From: Incumbomyces delicatus
Lineage: Eukaryota; Ascomycota; Eurotiomycetes; Chaetothyriales; Trichomeriaceae
Assembly: GCA_017655985.1 (NCBI GenBank)
Contig: JACJVS010000004.1
Span: 3,813,501 to 3,877,500 of the forward strand
Direction of reading: 5' to 3'
Length of the DNA: 64,000 bases
How positions within the stretch are numbered: position 1 is the first letter of the stretch; every line of letters starts with the position of its first letter. The notes under the pieces are model-generated. The model saw only the letters and a program-made list of their open reading frames with translations. It did not search any database and had not been told where the DNA came from. Of the stretch, positions 53,738 to 64,000 are shown in pieces. The position numbers and the translations under genes are program-made.

Positions 53738-56700
53738 GATGGAAGATTGCTTGTCTGCCGAGGGTCAAAGTTGGCTCAAGAGATCCGTCTTGCCGTCTGC
53801 TCTGCCAAATCGATCTGAGAGCTGAGGAAGTCTCCTGGAAAGCGCAGGCGAACACCGTGCTTAACAGTTGAACGGAGTTGGGGGCCCCATCTTTATTAAG
53901 TCTCCCCAAATGCGCGTTGTGTGCAGCCGAGCATTGTGGGGTTGCATCACCAGGCACAACAAAAACGGATCGTATTTTACGCCTGGAGAACGGCAATCGG
54001 CAATCTTTGGGTTGAGGTAAACTCCTACCTATTTCGCGCCCACACAATTAGGGTTAGGGCGAGCAACCATCCCCAGAGTTGCGCGGCAGTGGCGGAATTG
54101 GAGCCTTTTGATGGGTTTGACTCGTTCTTAGACACTCTCCACCGTATAGTCTGACAGGCCACAAATGCCGATCAGGATAAATGATCCCTGTCCTTGCTAA
54201 AAAAACCTTTGCTTGGCTATTGCTTGAATGGAAAGCTTCGAAGGCTTAGATTGAATAGTAAAAAGCTTCAGATGCTTAACTACTGCGTAGGTACGTAATA
54301 GCGTTGGCTCCAACCCCACCTGGGCACTCCAGCTCCTAAGCATGGTCGAAACAAGCGGCTCAACCACTGAAAAGTCCTCTTAATAAATCGCGTACAGTTG
54401 ATGGGGGTGTCTCCGTCAATAGGCGACCTCGGGAACTTTTGTTTCGAAAATTACATGCAGGGCTTCCTCATAGGCTGCTCTTGAACTTCTGACCAGACGA
54501 CGGGTTTAATAACGAAAGCCAACCCAGCTTCCACAAAACCAGATGAAATATCTCTGGAGCCGATCTAACTGGACAATATAGGCAGCATGGCTCTAAGAGA
54601 CGACACGACAACAAAGTTCGAAGTGAGTCGTCCTCGTGTACGGCCTATTTTGAATGGTTTTGTTACCGGAAGAAAAGCAGTCGATGGGGTGGCGGTGACG
54701 CGCAATAACGCATCGTCCCCCAGCCCCTCACTTTTGTTTCTCCTGAATAAGCTAGCGTGTTGATCGAGTCCGGGTAGCCCCGTTTCTCCCCCGGATCAAA
54801 ATCCCTGCGCCGAAGGTCCCATCGCTGAGAGATTTCGATGAGACGCAAGACGTGAGCCTCACTCCAGCTCATTCCGCTCGAACGTTGACGCGTCCAAGTA
54901 TTGATGGACTCGGCCAAATAGATTTGTAAGAACTATAAATAGTCACAATTCCCCGTTTGCAACCACGATGCTCGAAGTGTCTTATCTGTTGGCCTACTCT
55001 GCCTTCACTAATGCCTTCTACAGCCTTAACGAGACCATCCCTTGCAGCTCTAGCGTTCCCCAACATCTGGTCCGAACGGGCTCGTCGATCTCACGGATCG
55101 TGATGAGCTCTGGGCTGGTGGCGACCATGGAAATTGTCAAGGTGATCGATATATTATGCACAGCAACAAATTTCATTGTCAACATTTCAGCCCACAGTGT
55201 TAAGCGCGCAGACGAGTTCGCCCACAAAGCCAACTCCTCTACCGTCGTTGTGATGAATCCCAGCATCGTACATTATGAATGTCACATCAGGCTCCATCGT
55301 AGCCAACATTACCATCCGTTTCTCCTGCAGGTGGCCGCATAAGGCGTTCATCAGGACCAGCGTCGAATGGTCGACGGAAATTTACTATAGAATGTATTCA
55401 ATTGTTCTAGCTACCTATGGATAAAGACTCAACGCTTAGGAAGGAGAAAGGGAAGGTTACTGCCATTGGTGACCCCTTTTTCTTTCGTGATCTAGGCGGT
55501 TTTAGGTACCACTCACCACCGTCTTTGTCGGATCGGTGTACGAAGTATCTAGCCGTTGTCCCCATCCGCGCAAATACACTGTACAGTCGCTGTAATTGGT
55601 ATGCTTACCGCTTTCTGTTCTTACCCACTCCCTCATGCCTTCGTAAACGGCAACGTGAGTGACAAAAGTGCCTTGTGGCTAGGGTAAGCGAAGATCCCGT
55701 CCGATCAGAAGGGCTTCACATTTTCGGGCCAGGGTACTTTTGTCGCTTCATTGCATGGTGCGATATACAAGAGGTCCAAAGAGAGAAAAAGAAAGAACGT
55801 GTCGTGCGTGAATACCTAGGTAAATATGCGGTGAGTCGTTAGAGTAGGTTGAAACGTTGTCACTAACCGATCTATGTATGCGTTTGATGCGGCCGAGTGT
55901 GGAAGGTGCGCGAAACAAGCCTGAACTCGCAAAGTTAGCCAGCTGCGAATTGAGAACTTTTTTCCGGACAGCCTCTTTACTCTGCGCCAGGCGCTTTCTA
56001 TAGTGCTAACAAGTACTTTGTAAATTAGCGCTTCGTCGCAGAAAATGCAGATGAAATATGCCCCTTATTGCTTTGAAATGATTCGATTCTCTCTACTATT
56101 TTACCTATTCGCCTTCTCGTTCGCAGTCTTTTCCACAGTAGGGGTGCGACTCCGAATCCAAACATGCGCTGATTCGTTAAAGCAGCCAACTAATTACTGC
56201 CTCTTCTTCTACCTATCTAGCCATAACAGAAATCTGGTTTCGGAGAGTTCGTAGTCCCCTATCTGACGTCCTTCGCTACCTCGGTCACGCCAAAACCGTC
56301 GCAAGGGAGATCTACTACTTAGCTCGATCTCTTCTTTATTCCTGGCATAAGATTCCTTACGAATGGTCTTGAAGTTTGATGATAATTTGGCGGTGAAGAG
56401 GGCTTTGTGCACAACATATTGGTTCGTCTGTGAACATCTGTGGCAGTATGCTGCTTGCTTGTTCGGAGCGTTAAACTCGAGCTGTGGGATAAACGGATCT
56501 TTGTGGGAAGTTTATTGATTGGCTAAGAGATCTGGCTCGCGGTCAACGAACATTCTGTAAATTCTGATACTTCCAATATCTTAAGAGTAAATTTTAGGTC
56601 TTCTAAGCACTGGAAATTTCTATTTCTGAGTAACACGCGGTTAGCCCACAAAATATCAGTGGAAGTTTTAGATTTTTCACGTTGAGCGAGGCTTGGGCTG

Positions 56701-57176
56701 GTCATTATAATTCCGTACACACTTTAGAAATGCCCTTCTAGTTGTCGGCGAGAGTGTATTCACAACGATAGCCATGCGCTTTAAATTAATATTTACAGGG
56801 AGCTCATATATTACTGAATCATGGTCCTACAATATTTTCACGCTTTGCCGATATATTTTTATGCATGCTGTAGAACTGCACATTTCTGAAAGTGCATACG
56901 AAATTACAACGACAAGCCTAAGGCTAGCTCTGCGTTCTTCAGAACACGCTATCCTGAACATCAGCGCCAGCATATTCGACACGAGGATCCAGCATCGTGG
57001 TAGGACCGGCCCCTCCCCCTCCCCCCACCACGACATCTATCAGCGAACGCGAATTGGCACATACTAACAAGCGCGACTTCAGGTTCTCCCGTCTTATCGA
57101 TTAGGACAAGCTAGGAATCGTTGACAGGAAATGCCCCTGGTGTTCCACGTGGCTCCACCATCTGTGCCCCGTAAAG
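53738..57176. other. 3.4-kb gene-poor interval
   Basis: No complete gene is supportable. Contents: a TACCTAGGTA palindrome (55813-55822), an AT-rich zone at about 56000-56900 with only short frames, a 124-codon open frame on + (54968-55342) and an 84-codon frame on - (54663-54917), neither with a recognisable motif. The right end is the 3' flank of the FHA-kinase gene. It may contain a degraded element, but I found no terminal repeats or transposase motifs. Confidence 0.5.
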
Positions 57177-58779
57177 TCAGTCGGCGTTGTACTTGCGGCC
57201 TGACCTCACTTGATTGCCACGGGCTTTGTACTTGCGGCCTGACCTCAATTGCTTGCCACGGGCTTTGGACACTCGGTAATCTTTCCCCAACTGACGATTT
57301 GGGCCTGCTGCAATTTTGGGCTGAGGAGGATGTTCAATTTTAGCCTTGCTAGATCCTACCTCTGCTCTTAACTGTGACCGAGGCGTCGTCAACCCTTTCC
57401 CATCGTAAAGTCCCACAAGTAGCTGAGCGGCGGAGGCTCGTGCGGTGGAATCCTCTTGTCCCATGGGAGCGAGCTCGGGAGATTTGAGCACAGCTCTCTT
57501 GACCAGTGACAGTACGTCTTCATACTTGCGAAGTTGACTTCCGAAACCATCCATCTGCATCAAAACCAGTATAGAAACCAAGAGAGACCACACGTCCATC
57601 TTAGAGGTCTGAAGGCCTCTGCGGACCATCTCGGGAGCCATGTATATGGACGTGCCGCAGCGGGTCTCGGCGCCAAAGGTGTCCCGGGCCAGGCCAAAAT
57701 CAGCCAGTTGGAATAGGTAGGTGTCATTGGTTTGTGTGTACAGGATGTTGTCAGGCTTGACGTCCCGGTGGACCAGACCGCGATATGCTAGAAAATCCAG
57801 CGCCTCGAGCATCTGCTGCAGCAGCGGGTTACAGACCTCCATCCGACCTCGCAGGCTGGGGTTAGCTGCAAACAAGCTCGTGACGTTTCCCGTCTTGAGT
57901 GCCATGAAAACGTAAACAGTCGAAGTGCCCCATCCCTGAGAGCCAAGGTACTCGACGATGTTTTTCTGATATTGATTTTAGTACGTAGTCAGGCGACCCC
58001 AACCTATTTTGACTTACATGGGAGATTTGAGAGAGTATTTTGACCTCACGGCGGATTTTGTCCTCCGGATTCGTCTCCGAAGGAGAGAGCACCTTTGCCG
58101 CCACAAAGCAACCAGAATTCAAGTCGATTGCCTTTCTGACCACCCCATATGTACCTGCACCCAGTTTCTCACAAATTTGAAAGCGCTCGACCCCCCCACC
58201 ATTTCGGGTTTGGAGCCGTGTATTGTACCAAGTGCGAAGCTCGGTCGCGGTGTCGTCGACAGTGCGAGCCCAACGAGGATTTATTGGTCTCTGTGAGGCC
58301 TGTAGGTAGCCTCGTTCCACCTCCGCCTCTGCATCTTGCTTCTTCCTTTCCCACACCACCTTAAACTGGTACGCATCTTTGTTGATGCCGCCCGCCCCAA
58401 TTTCGTATTCAATGCCAGGCTCTATCACAATTTGTCGGAACAGTCCGTCGCATCGGAATCCATACGGCTTAATATCGGTCGTATAGTTACTGGACCGGTC
58501 ATAGAACATGATGCTTTTGGACTCGGGATGCACCTCGAAGGAGAATTGACGAGCAGAAATTGTCCTGCCGGGCAGGATGAGGTCAGCGTCACGTCCAATC
58601 TCGACAAGTTTCTCAGGACAAGGTTTGGCAGCAACATGATAGCCGATCTCTAGACCTAATCCTTCTGTAGTCTGTGATACATAACGCTCGTTATTAGGGT
58701 GAATCAGCACCGCTTCGGCTTTTTTGTTCGTTGGGACGAGGTGCAAGATAGTGTGAGGATGTGGGACGCGCACAGCCAT
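57177..58779 (-). CDS. FHA domain - protein kinase
   Basis: Two exons: 58018-58779 (254 codons) and 57177-57965, with a 52-bp intron (GTAAGT...ATCAG) in phase 0, giving 516 residues. ATG at 58779 opens MAVRVPHPHT. An FHA-like domain (about 55-140) has VEIGRDADLILPGRTISARQFSFEVHP, a divergent phosphothreonine-binding module. The kinase domain (about 200-440) is complete by motif: GAGTYGVVRKA, VAAK with Lys229, HRDVKPDN with Asp322, DFG with Asp343, TSIYMAPEMV and DVWSLLV. Two nearly identical 13-residue units (KARGKQLRSGRKY / KARGNQVRSGRKY) end the protein and are encoded by a 39-bp tandem repeat at 57190-57267. The protein resembles fungal-specific FHA kinases of unclear role, some linked to DNA-damage-like signalling. 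Divergent from the 593-residue gene. Confidence 0.87.
57190..57267. repeat. 39-bp coding tandem repeat (two copies)
   Basis: Period 39 starting at 57190 and 57229, differing by a few bases. It encodes the basic 13-residue units at the C-terminus of the FHA-kinase. Confidence 0.9.
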
Positions 58780-59262
58780 AGTGGCACCCGGACGTAGAAA
58801 AGAGAGAATGAGGCATCGTTGCGGATCGTTACGTCTTTAAATTGTCTTGTGGAGGGCCGGCACCCCGTTATTGCTCAGTGAAACACTGAAGATGGAAGAT
58901 TGGTAGCCACGAACGTAGCCAACAAATTGGCGCGCTAACAAAGCTCAAACACTAATGCGGACTATTGCCTACCTAGGTATTAACTGAAACGCGAACCCGC
59001 ATTATTATGATAACCTCCGTGCCTTAGCCCGCCTGCCATGTCCGTGCATTTTCCTAGTTGGGTACTGTGGGACGCGATTTCCCCGTTTGCAGCTTGTCAT
59101 TACGACTCTCGTTGTTACGCACGTCTTCATAGCGTCAAATCAATTCATACGACTGGTTGTCAGTACCCACAACTTACTCCGTAGTTAATTGTTAAATAAT
59201 CCTGACTACCCCGTCGTGCCCGTATTTGACCACCACCGTCTTTTCTTCCGCTCGGCACCAAG
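58780..59262. promoter_or_regulatory. divergent promoter between FHA-kinase and the 593-residue gene
   Basis: 483 bp between two divergent starts, with a TACCTAGGTA palindrome at 58970-58979, near the middle. No other motif is obvious. Confidence 0.5.
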
Positions 59263-61044
59263 ATGTCGAACTACATACAACACCTCGATCCCACACGAAT
59301 GTTTCGGGTTGAGGCGGCCTTACAGATCCTACATGATGACGCCCAACTACTCGAACGCACCAGACATCGCTTTTCACTGTCGCCGTCTGCGTTCCCGTCG
59401 CCGCCTACCACCACCGAGCCACCGAGCCCATGTACCCCCATTGCGCAGCGGTCCGCCTACGAAAAGGACAAATTGTTTCGCCAGCCGTTCACCAAACAAG
59501 AGCTCTACCAACTTCGAATCGGCTTCAAGGCATATCATCCGGGGAACCAATACGATAAAGAGGCCAAACGAGAGGCAGATCGCATTGAAACTGCTTTCTT
59601 CAAACGAGACGAGGAGGGACGTCGAACATACAACGGACCCGAGTTGACAGGTCGCGCTGGAAAACAGCGCTCTCATATCATGGTCAGAAATGCGATCAGG
59701 AAACGCTGGGAGCGACTTGGGGTGTGGAACGCTGCATGGGGTATACCTGGCCGTGTGAATCGACAAGAGAACGACAACTCGTCAGATTGGAGATGGGAGT
59801 GGGGAGAGCCAAACCTGATTTGGATCATGCCATTCGATCAATCAATTTCAGATGCAAAGTGGCCGGGTGAGGGAGAAGAAACTACCGGCGAGCGCTCATT
59901 ACGACGATTTGTTCAAGAAAGCGGAGGTTGGAGTGATCAGATCGAGTTCACTCAAGAACGATCGCAGGTCGATGGTGAGGTCGATGTTGATCCTCGCGAG
60001 TGTTTCATTACCAGTCGTCCGTGGTTCCAGTATAAACTCGAGATTGCGGAAGAATCAAAAAGGTTGGACCGAATCCAAGAATCGGAGTGCCTAGAAACAG
60101 CGATGACAAATGCCAAGGCTCGATGGCAACATGATGGGCGGTGGAAAGACACTTGGGAAAATGGATCGGAATGGAAGTGGCAATACCATTATGATAATGG
60201 ACCGGGATGGAAGTGGCCACACGAGTCGCTGTCGCCCGAGCCAGAAGACCCGAGCAACATGGACTTTAGCCCGTCGGAGATCGACGCGCTCGAGGCTGTG
60301 CCCCCTCCGACACCGCCGAAGCCCTGCCCTGCTGTGCCCGTGGCTATACCCGTTGGTTTCAGATTTGGATGGACAGCCAAACAAGGCGAGCCTGACGAAA
60401 CAACGCTAACTCCGGATGAGGAATCCAATTTACGGAGCCATGATCGAGCGGAAAGGAACGATCAAGAGGATGCTAATGAGCCCACAGATGTACATGCAGA
60501 CGAGCCCCATCCTCCAACCGATGCGTTGAGAGATGCTGGAAGGAGCCAGCGTTCAGGCAAGCCATCCGCGAAACGGCGCCGAGAGATGGAAGAAGACACG
60601 CGAGACCATGATCATGTCGTTTCAACTCCACCGAACCGAGTCAAGCGAGTCAAGCACGTTTCCGAATCAGAAGGCCTCGGTCCCCGCACCCGAGCCAAGA
60701 ACCGTCCGAAGCGCAATGACACTTCTCAAGCATCGAGATCAGTGCCGAACAATGCACCAGACGTTGCGCTGGGAACCTTGTGGCTCGACATCGCCTCTTC
60801 AGCGCCTCCGCCTGCTGTCAACACAACTTCTGCTGTCAATGGTCGTCCACACCGTGGTCAGCCTGTCAAGCTTCGTCGTAGTGCCAGGTTTGTCAGTCAA
60901 AATGTTACCAGAACGAGCAACAATAATGCTCATGTTCTCCTTGCAGGCGAAGGTAGAGTTGCCAAATCAAGAGCGAAAACTCGATCACAGAAGACCAGGT
61001 CGAAGCCTTCCAAGCCTTCCAAGCCATTGAAGCTGTCCAAGTAG
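59263..61044 (+). CDS. uncharacterised Trp-rich/basic nuclear-type protein, 593 residues
   Basis: Single exon, ATG at 59263 with a good context (AAGATGTCG). Residues 1-130 are followed by a conserved-looking block KRWERLGVWNAAWGIPGRVN at about 145-165. A tryptophan-rich, low-complexity zone follows (WRWEWGE, WPGEGEE, WKDTWENGSEWKWQYH, GPGWKWPHES) up to about 325. After a Pro-rich linker (PPPTPPKP) comes a long charged, disordered C-terminus with bipartite basic clusters (SAKRRREMEE, NRVKRVKH, RTRAKNRPKRND) ending in repeated Lys-Pro-Ser units. The basic clusters suggest nuclear location. I do not recognise a domain; similar architecture occurs in lineage-restricted families of Dothideomycetes, but this is from memory of pattern, not search. 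Confidence 0.7.
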   Translation: MSNYIQHLDPTRMFRVEAALQILHDDAQLLERTRHRFSLSPSAFPSPPTTTEPPSPCTPIAQRSAYEKDKLFRQPFTKQELYQLRIGFKAYHPGNQYDKEAKREADRIETAFFKRDEEGRRTYNGPELTGRAGKQRSHIMVRNAIRKRWERLGVWNAAWGIPGRVNRQENDNSSDWRWEWGEPNLIWIMPFDQSISDAKWPGEGEETTGERSLRRFVQESGGWSDQIEFTQERSQVDGEVDVDPRECFITSRPWFQYKLEIAEESKRLDRIQESECLETAMTNAKARWQHDGRWKDTWENGSEWKWQYHYDNGPGWKWPHESLSPEPEDPSNMDFSPSEIDALEAVPPPTPPKPCPAVPVAIPVGFRFGWTAKQGEPDETTLTPDEESNLRSHDRAERNDQEDANEPTDVHADEPHPPTDALRDAGRSQRSGKPSAKRRREMEEDTRDHDHVVSTPPNRVKRVKHVSESEGLGPRTRAKNRPKRNDTSQASRSVPNNAPDVALGTLWLDIASSAPPPAVNTTSAVNGRPHRGQPVKLRRSARFVSQNVTRTSNNNAHVLLAGEGRVAKSRAKTRSQKTRSKPSKPSKPLKLSK

Positions 61045-61407
61045 TTGTAGCCACCACAAAATTAAAAGTATGCCACTATTGGTCCGCTACTAGTATATTG
61101 TAAAGCTCTAACTATAGTATTTGCTGTTATTTCCTTAGATCTAAAACCCGATTGTAAATAACTCTAGTTATAAGTAGGTTATCACGCGTTAAAGTTATGA
61201 CCTTTTCGCCCATCAGAAACGCGTATTATTCATAACGACGCGCAACTGATCAGTCAATTACGCTATATCACGCTAAGTGTGAGGATGGGCCCGGTGTGGG
61301 CCGTGCCTGCTGCGCAGGAACTCAATTGTAGGCTAATAAAAGTCTTTGGCTAGCGTTTCGATCGCACATCATTTTTCCCTCCCTTCCTTTCCTCTTCGCT
61401 CGCTACC
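61045..61407. other. intergenic
   Basis: 363 bp, AT-rich, ending in a C/T-rich leader (CCCTTCCTTTCCTC) ahead of an ATG at 61408. Nothing else seen. Confidence 0.5.
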
Positions 61408-62431
61408 ATGTCTCAGCCTGCGACGCTTCCTTCCATTTTAATACTGTCCCTCGACGATCCTTCGCGGTATCTTCTTGGCGGATCCCTGGTGAACAAGATC
61501 GAACAGAGATCGAATGTCAAATATGTTACCACAGCGCAGGGGTTTGTCTCGGGAACACCGCCAAGAACACCGCATTATTGACCAATCACGGAAGACATGT
61601 TTTATGCGTTTTGCACTTATTGATGCCGGCAACGACGCTACGACCAACGACGCTGCGACCAACGACGCTGCGACCAACGACGCTGCGACCAACGACGCTG
61701 CGACCAACGACGCTGCGACCAACGACGCTGCGACCAACGACGCTGCGACCAACGACGCTGCGACCAACGACGCTGCGGTTAGACGCTATTACTAATTCCA
61801 AGTATGCGTAGTTGTGAACTACCGAATTTACTCCAGCCAATAGAACGTAGAAATTGAGTTGGGTATTCTTGGCGGGGTGGCGATGGAGTTGGGTGTTCCC
61901 GAGACAAACCCACAGCGCAGGAAGCCCTGAATCTGATCAACAGCAGCAGCAATGTTCAGACTGTGGCCCCACCATGCAGAAGTGTAAATCGGTGTCTGAC
62001 AAGATTGTTCAGTATGTTCGGGGTGGTGGTACAGTCGTCCTGGGTGGCTCGTTCAGCTCTACTGTCCGAATTCGTTGAGCTCACACTTCAGAAACAAGTG
62101 GAATCTCCCATGGAAGTCTGGTACTTACCAGCGCACAACTGTCTCTATCAATTCGGACGCGGAGATACGACCGCCCACTCTGTTGGACCCCTCGTACAGT
62201 CAGGAAGCTTTGTTTCTTGCCAAAGTGGAGAACAGATGGGCATGGTATCTGCCAACCGAGGATTCTGTAACCGAATCTCTCGTCTTCTCAGGAGCCAGAA
62301 TTGGAGATCTAACTGAAACTCCTGTCGCAATCGCCAAGTGTGGGAACGGTTGGCTCGGCTCCATTGGCGAACTGAACTCAGAAGATGGCACCCATAAGGT
62401 TGTTCTCGGAATGCTGGGCTTGCTACAGTAG
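61408..62431 (+). pseudogene. broken gene of an uncharacterised fungal family, with a minisatellite inside
   Basis: Start at the ATG of 61408 (context ACCATGTC) reads SILILSLDDPSRYLL and NVKYVTTAQGF, then stops at about 61579. Downstream, in other frames, are matching pieces of the same kind of protein: CKSVSDKIVQYVRGGG (61981-62030), GTVVLGGSFSS, then FRNKWNLPWKSGTYQRTT and ALFLAKVENRWAWYLPTEDSVTESLVF through GNGWLGSIGELNSEDGTHKVVLGMLGLLQ with the stop at 62431. Between them lies the 15-bp repeat at 61631-61780. Adjacent blocks are joined only across frame shifts; no canonical intron of plausible length fixes the step near 62070. The pieces recall a family of uncharacterised fungal proteins with a T-x-x-V-x-G-[GH]-F-S-S core, but the name and function are unknown. 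Likely nonfunctional; a spliced structure is not fully excluded. Confidence 0.65.
61631..61780. repeat. 15-bp minisatellite, ten units
   Basis: Ten units of AACGACGCTGCGACC, the first with CTA for CTG and the last ending CGGTT. The period of 15 preserves frame and reads TNDAA on + in frame with 61514-61795. Confidence 0.96.
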
Positions 62432-63460
62432 CTAGGTCTTGCAACAAGGCACGATAATCACACGATCATTGAGGAGCGAATAATTTCAAGCAATAAGGTC
62501 TTCTGACACTCTCTGACCATACTGCAACGGTCGAGGATACGATTACCAATGCTTTATCTGGATCATCATTGTGGATTCGTTATCGCTTGCACAGCTGACT
62601 CTCCAATCATCGAACCATCAGTCGCGGCAACCGAGTCAGCGAGCATGTAATAGCGAGTCGAATACGGTGTATTTGCCTAGCTGCATTCGATCGAGAGACG
62701 CACATCGCCAGCTAGATAATGCCCACATGTTCGCTGCTCGCTCTTTCGTTGTGATTTGGATTAGTGGTCCTGCCGATGTTAGTCACATCTAGAAACTAGG
62801 CCCATCTTGGACCCTCTGCAGCGGGTATATGAATTATCTCGTCAGTCGTCTGTATCAATAGGATGTCTCTCCCTTACAGTTTTCGCTGGTTACTTGGTGA
62901 AAACAGTTCTTGAACAGATAAAACCCCGAATTCGCGGATTTTCTAAAAGCTAGGCCGATTCTCCATCATCCATACTCCTACATCATGGGCCCTGTGCACT
63001 TACTTATAGCTGAGCAACATTTTAGGCCGTACTTTTGCCCTAGCAAAGCGTGCAAAGCTTAGCGCCTGTGTTCGCTACACGAGATGGGGAAACTTTCTAC
63101 AATCGGAAACATTTCGAAGATTTCTGGCTAAGATCCGTTCGACTTGCCATTTTGCAGTAATTTATGAGAGCAAGTCGAAATGCGCTGTATTTGTCTAGCG
63201 GTAGTCGCACGTCGGAATCGGTAGGCACACAACATCCACATGTTCGTAGGTCGCTCTTTGGTTGTGTTTTTACCCTCTGGGTCCTTTGTTCATTTGGAAG
63301 AATTAGTCACATCCAGAATCTAGGCGCCGACACTCAGAAGCAACGCAATTACAAATCGTATTTTTATTCATCTTTGTAGAGTGCATTGCTGTTCATCCGC
63401 GACCCAATCATTACACAACTACTTCTTGATAATCGATCCATCGTCAACGTGGTCCTCACC
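62432..63460. other. intergenic with diverged direct duplication
   Basis: About 1 kb upstream of the dehydrogenase. A segment at about 62650-62804 recurs at 63167-63327 in the same orientation with clear but imperfect identity. No gene is supported. Confidence 0.6.
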
Positions 63461-64000
63461 ATGACAATCCAACAAGTGCGAGGCAAGAGTGCCATCATCA
63501 CCGGTGCCGGCAGTGGTTTGAACCTCGCACTCGCAACTAGGCTTCTGGGTAAAGGTTGTAACGTGATCCTAGCTGATATCGCTCTTCGGCCCGAGGCTAT
63601 CCAGATTGTTGCCTCACATTCTCGGGCGACCAACTCTCATGGCAGAGCGGTGTTTCGGAAGACGGACGTAACATCTTGGAAGCAATTAGAGAGAATGTTC
63701 AGCACTGCAGAAAAGGAATTCGGCAATGTAGATATTGTGGTTGCGGGCGCCGGAACTTTTGAACCAGTTAGTTGGCGGAATTTTCCCCCCCAAAATCGAG
63801 AGGCCTCTTAATATGCTGACGGCTCTTTTAGGCTTTTAGCAGCTTCTGGGTACCGCCTGGGGCAAAGGAAAGTCGAGACCATTACGACGGTGATCGTTAT
63901 CTCCAAATCGACGTCAATCTCGTCCATCCGATTCGGACCACTCAACTTGCCATCTCACGGATGCTTAGCAACGGGAATCGGACTGGAACTGTACTTATTG
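63461..64000 (+). CDS. short-chain dehydrogenase/reductase (partial, cut by window end)
   Basis: ATG at 63461 (ACCATGACA). Exon 1 is 63461-63766 (102 codons) and exon 2 begins 63832 (intron 65 bp, GTTAGT...TTTTAG), joined as GTFEP-AFSSFW and running to the end of the window. The Rossmann signature is TGAGSGLNLALATRLL at about 14-29, then VILADI (the acidic residue at the second strand's end favours NAD(H) over NADP(H)), the loop KTDVTSWKQLERMF, and VAGAGTF (the usual NAG turn reads VAG). Next comes DVNLVHPIRTTQLA. The Tyr-x-x-x-Lys active site would lie past the window end. Relatives include 15-hydroxyprostaglandin-dehydrogenase-like fungal enzymes; the substrate is unknown. Confidence 0.9.

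Overview
The window is nuclear DNA of a filamentous ascomycete (Pezizomycotina). Most genes are either intron-free or carry short introns of about 45-100 bp with GTRAGT-like donors and CTGAC/CTAAC-like branch sites. The products are typical fungal families: Dal5-type permeases, an FSH1 hydrolase, a hybrid histidine kinase, Coa1, Ric1, Nup120 and an FHA-kinase. I cannot name the species. The gene mix would suit Dothideomycetes or Eurotiomycetes, but that is inference.

Left part (0.5-9 kb): an FAD monooxygenase and a Dal5-type anion permease on the + strand, then a monocarboxylate-transporter-like MFS gene on the - strand. The first two could take up and hydroxylate an aromatic acid. The monooxygenase has an exon junction whose frame I could not close.

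Core block (10-33 kb): conserved housekeeping genes. These are a three-LIM paxillin-like protein, the Coa1 assembly factor of cytochrome oxidase, a four-finger CCCH protein, the TFIIF beta subunit, nucleoporin Nup120/160, mitochondrial ribosomal protein uS11m, an F-box/2EXR-like protein, an FSH1-type serine hydrolase and the Ypt6/Rab6 exchange factor subunit Ric1. A 3.7 kb gene-poor interval (17.6-21.3 kb) with an exact 24-bp x 5 repeat interrupts this block.

Accessory block (33-64 kb): a two-exon single-pass membrane protein with a beta-type outer domain, a GAF-containing hybrid histidine kinase, an APH-fold kinase, two uncharacterised soluble proteins, a patatin-like phospholipase, a two-TM glycoprotein-like protein, two MFS sugar-type transporters (one of inositol type), an FHA-plus-kinase protein divergent from a 593-residue Trp-rich/basic protein, a broken gene carrying a 15-bp minisatellite, and the start of a short-chain dehydrogenase cut by the window end. 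A 3.4 kb stretch at 53.7-57.2 kb has no supportable gene.

I found no rRNA, convincing tRNA, CRISPR array, intact transposon or classic biosynthetic core enzyme. The least-explained signals are seven exact intergenic copies of the palindrome TACCTAGGTA, the broken gene with its expanded minisatellite, a diverged 160-bp direct duplication upstream of the dehydrogenase, and the divergent FHA-kinase/593-residue pair.
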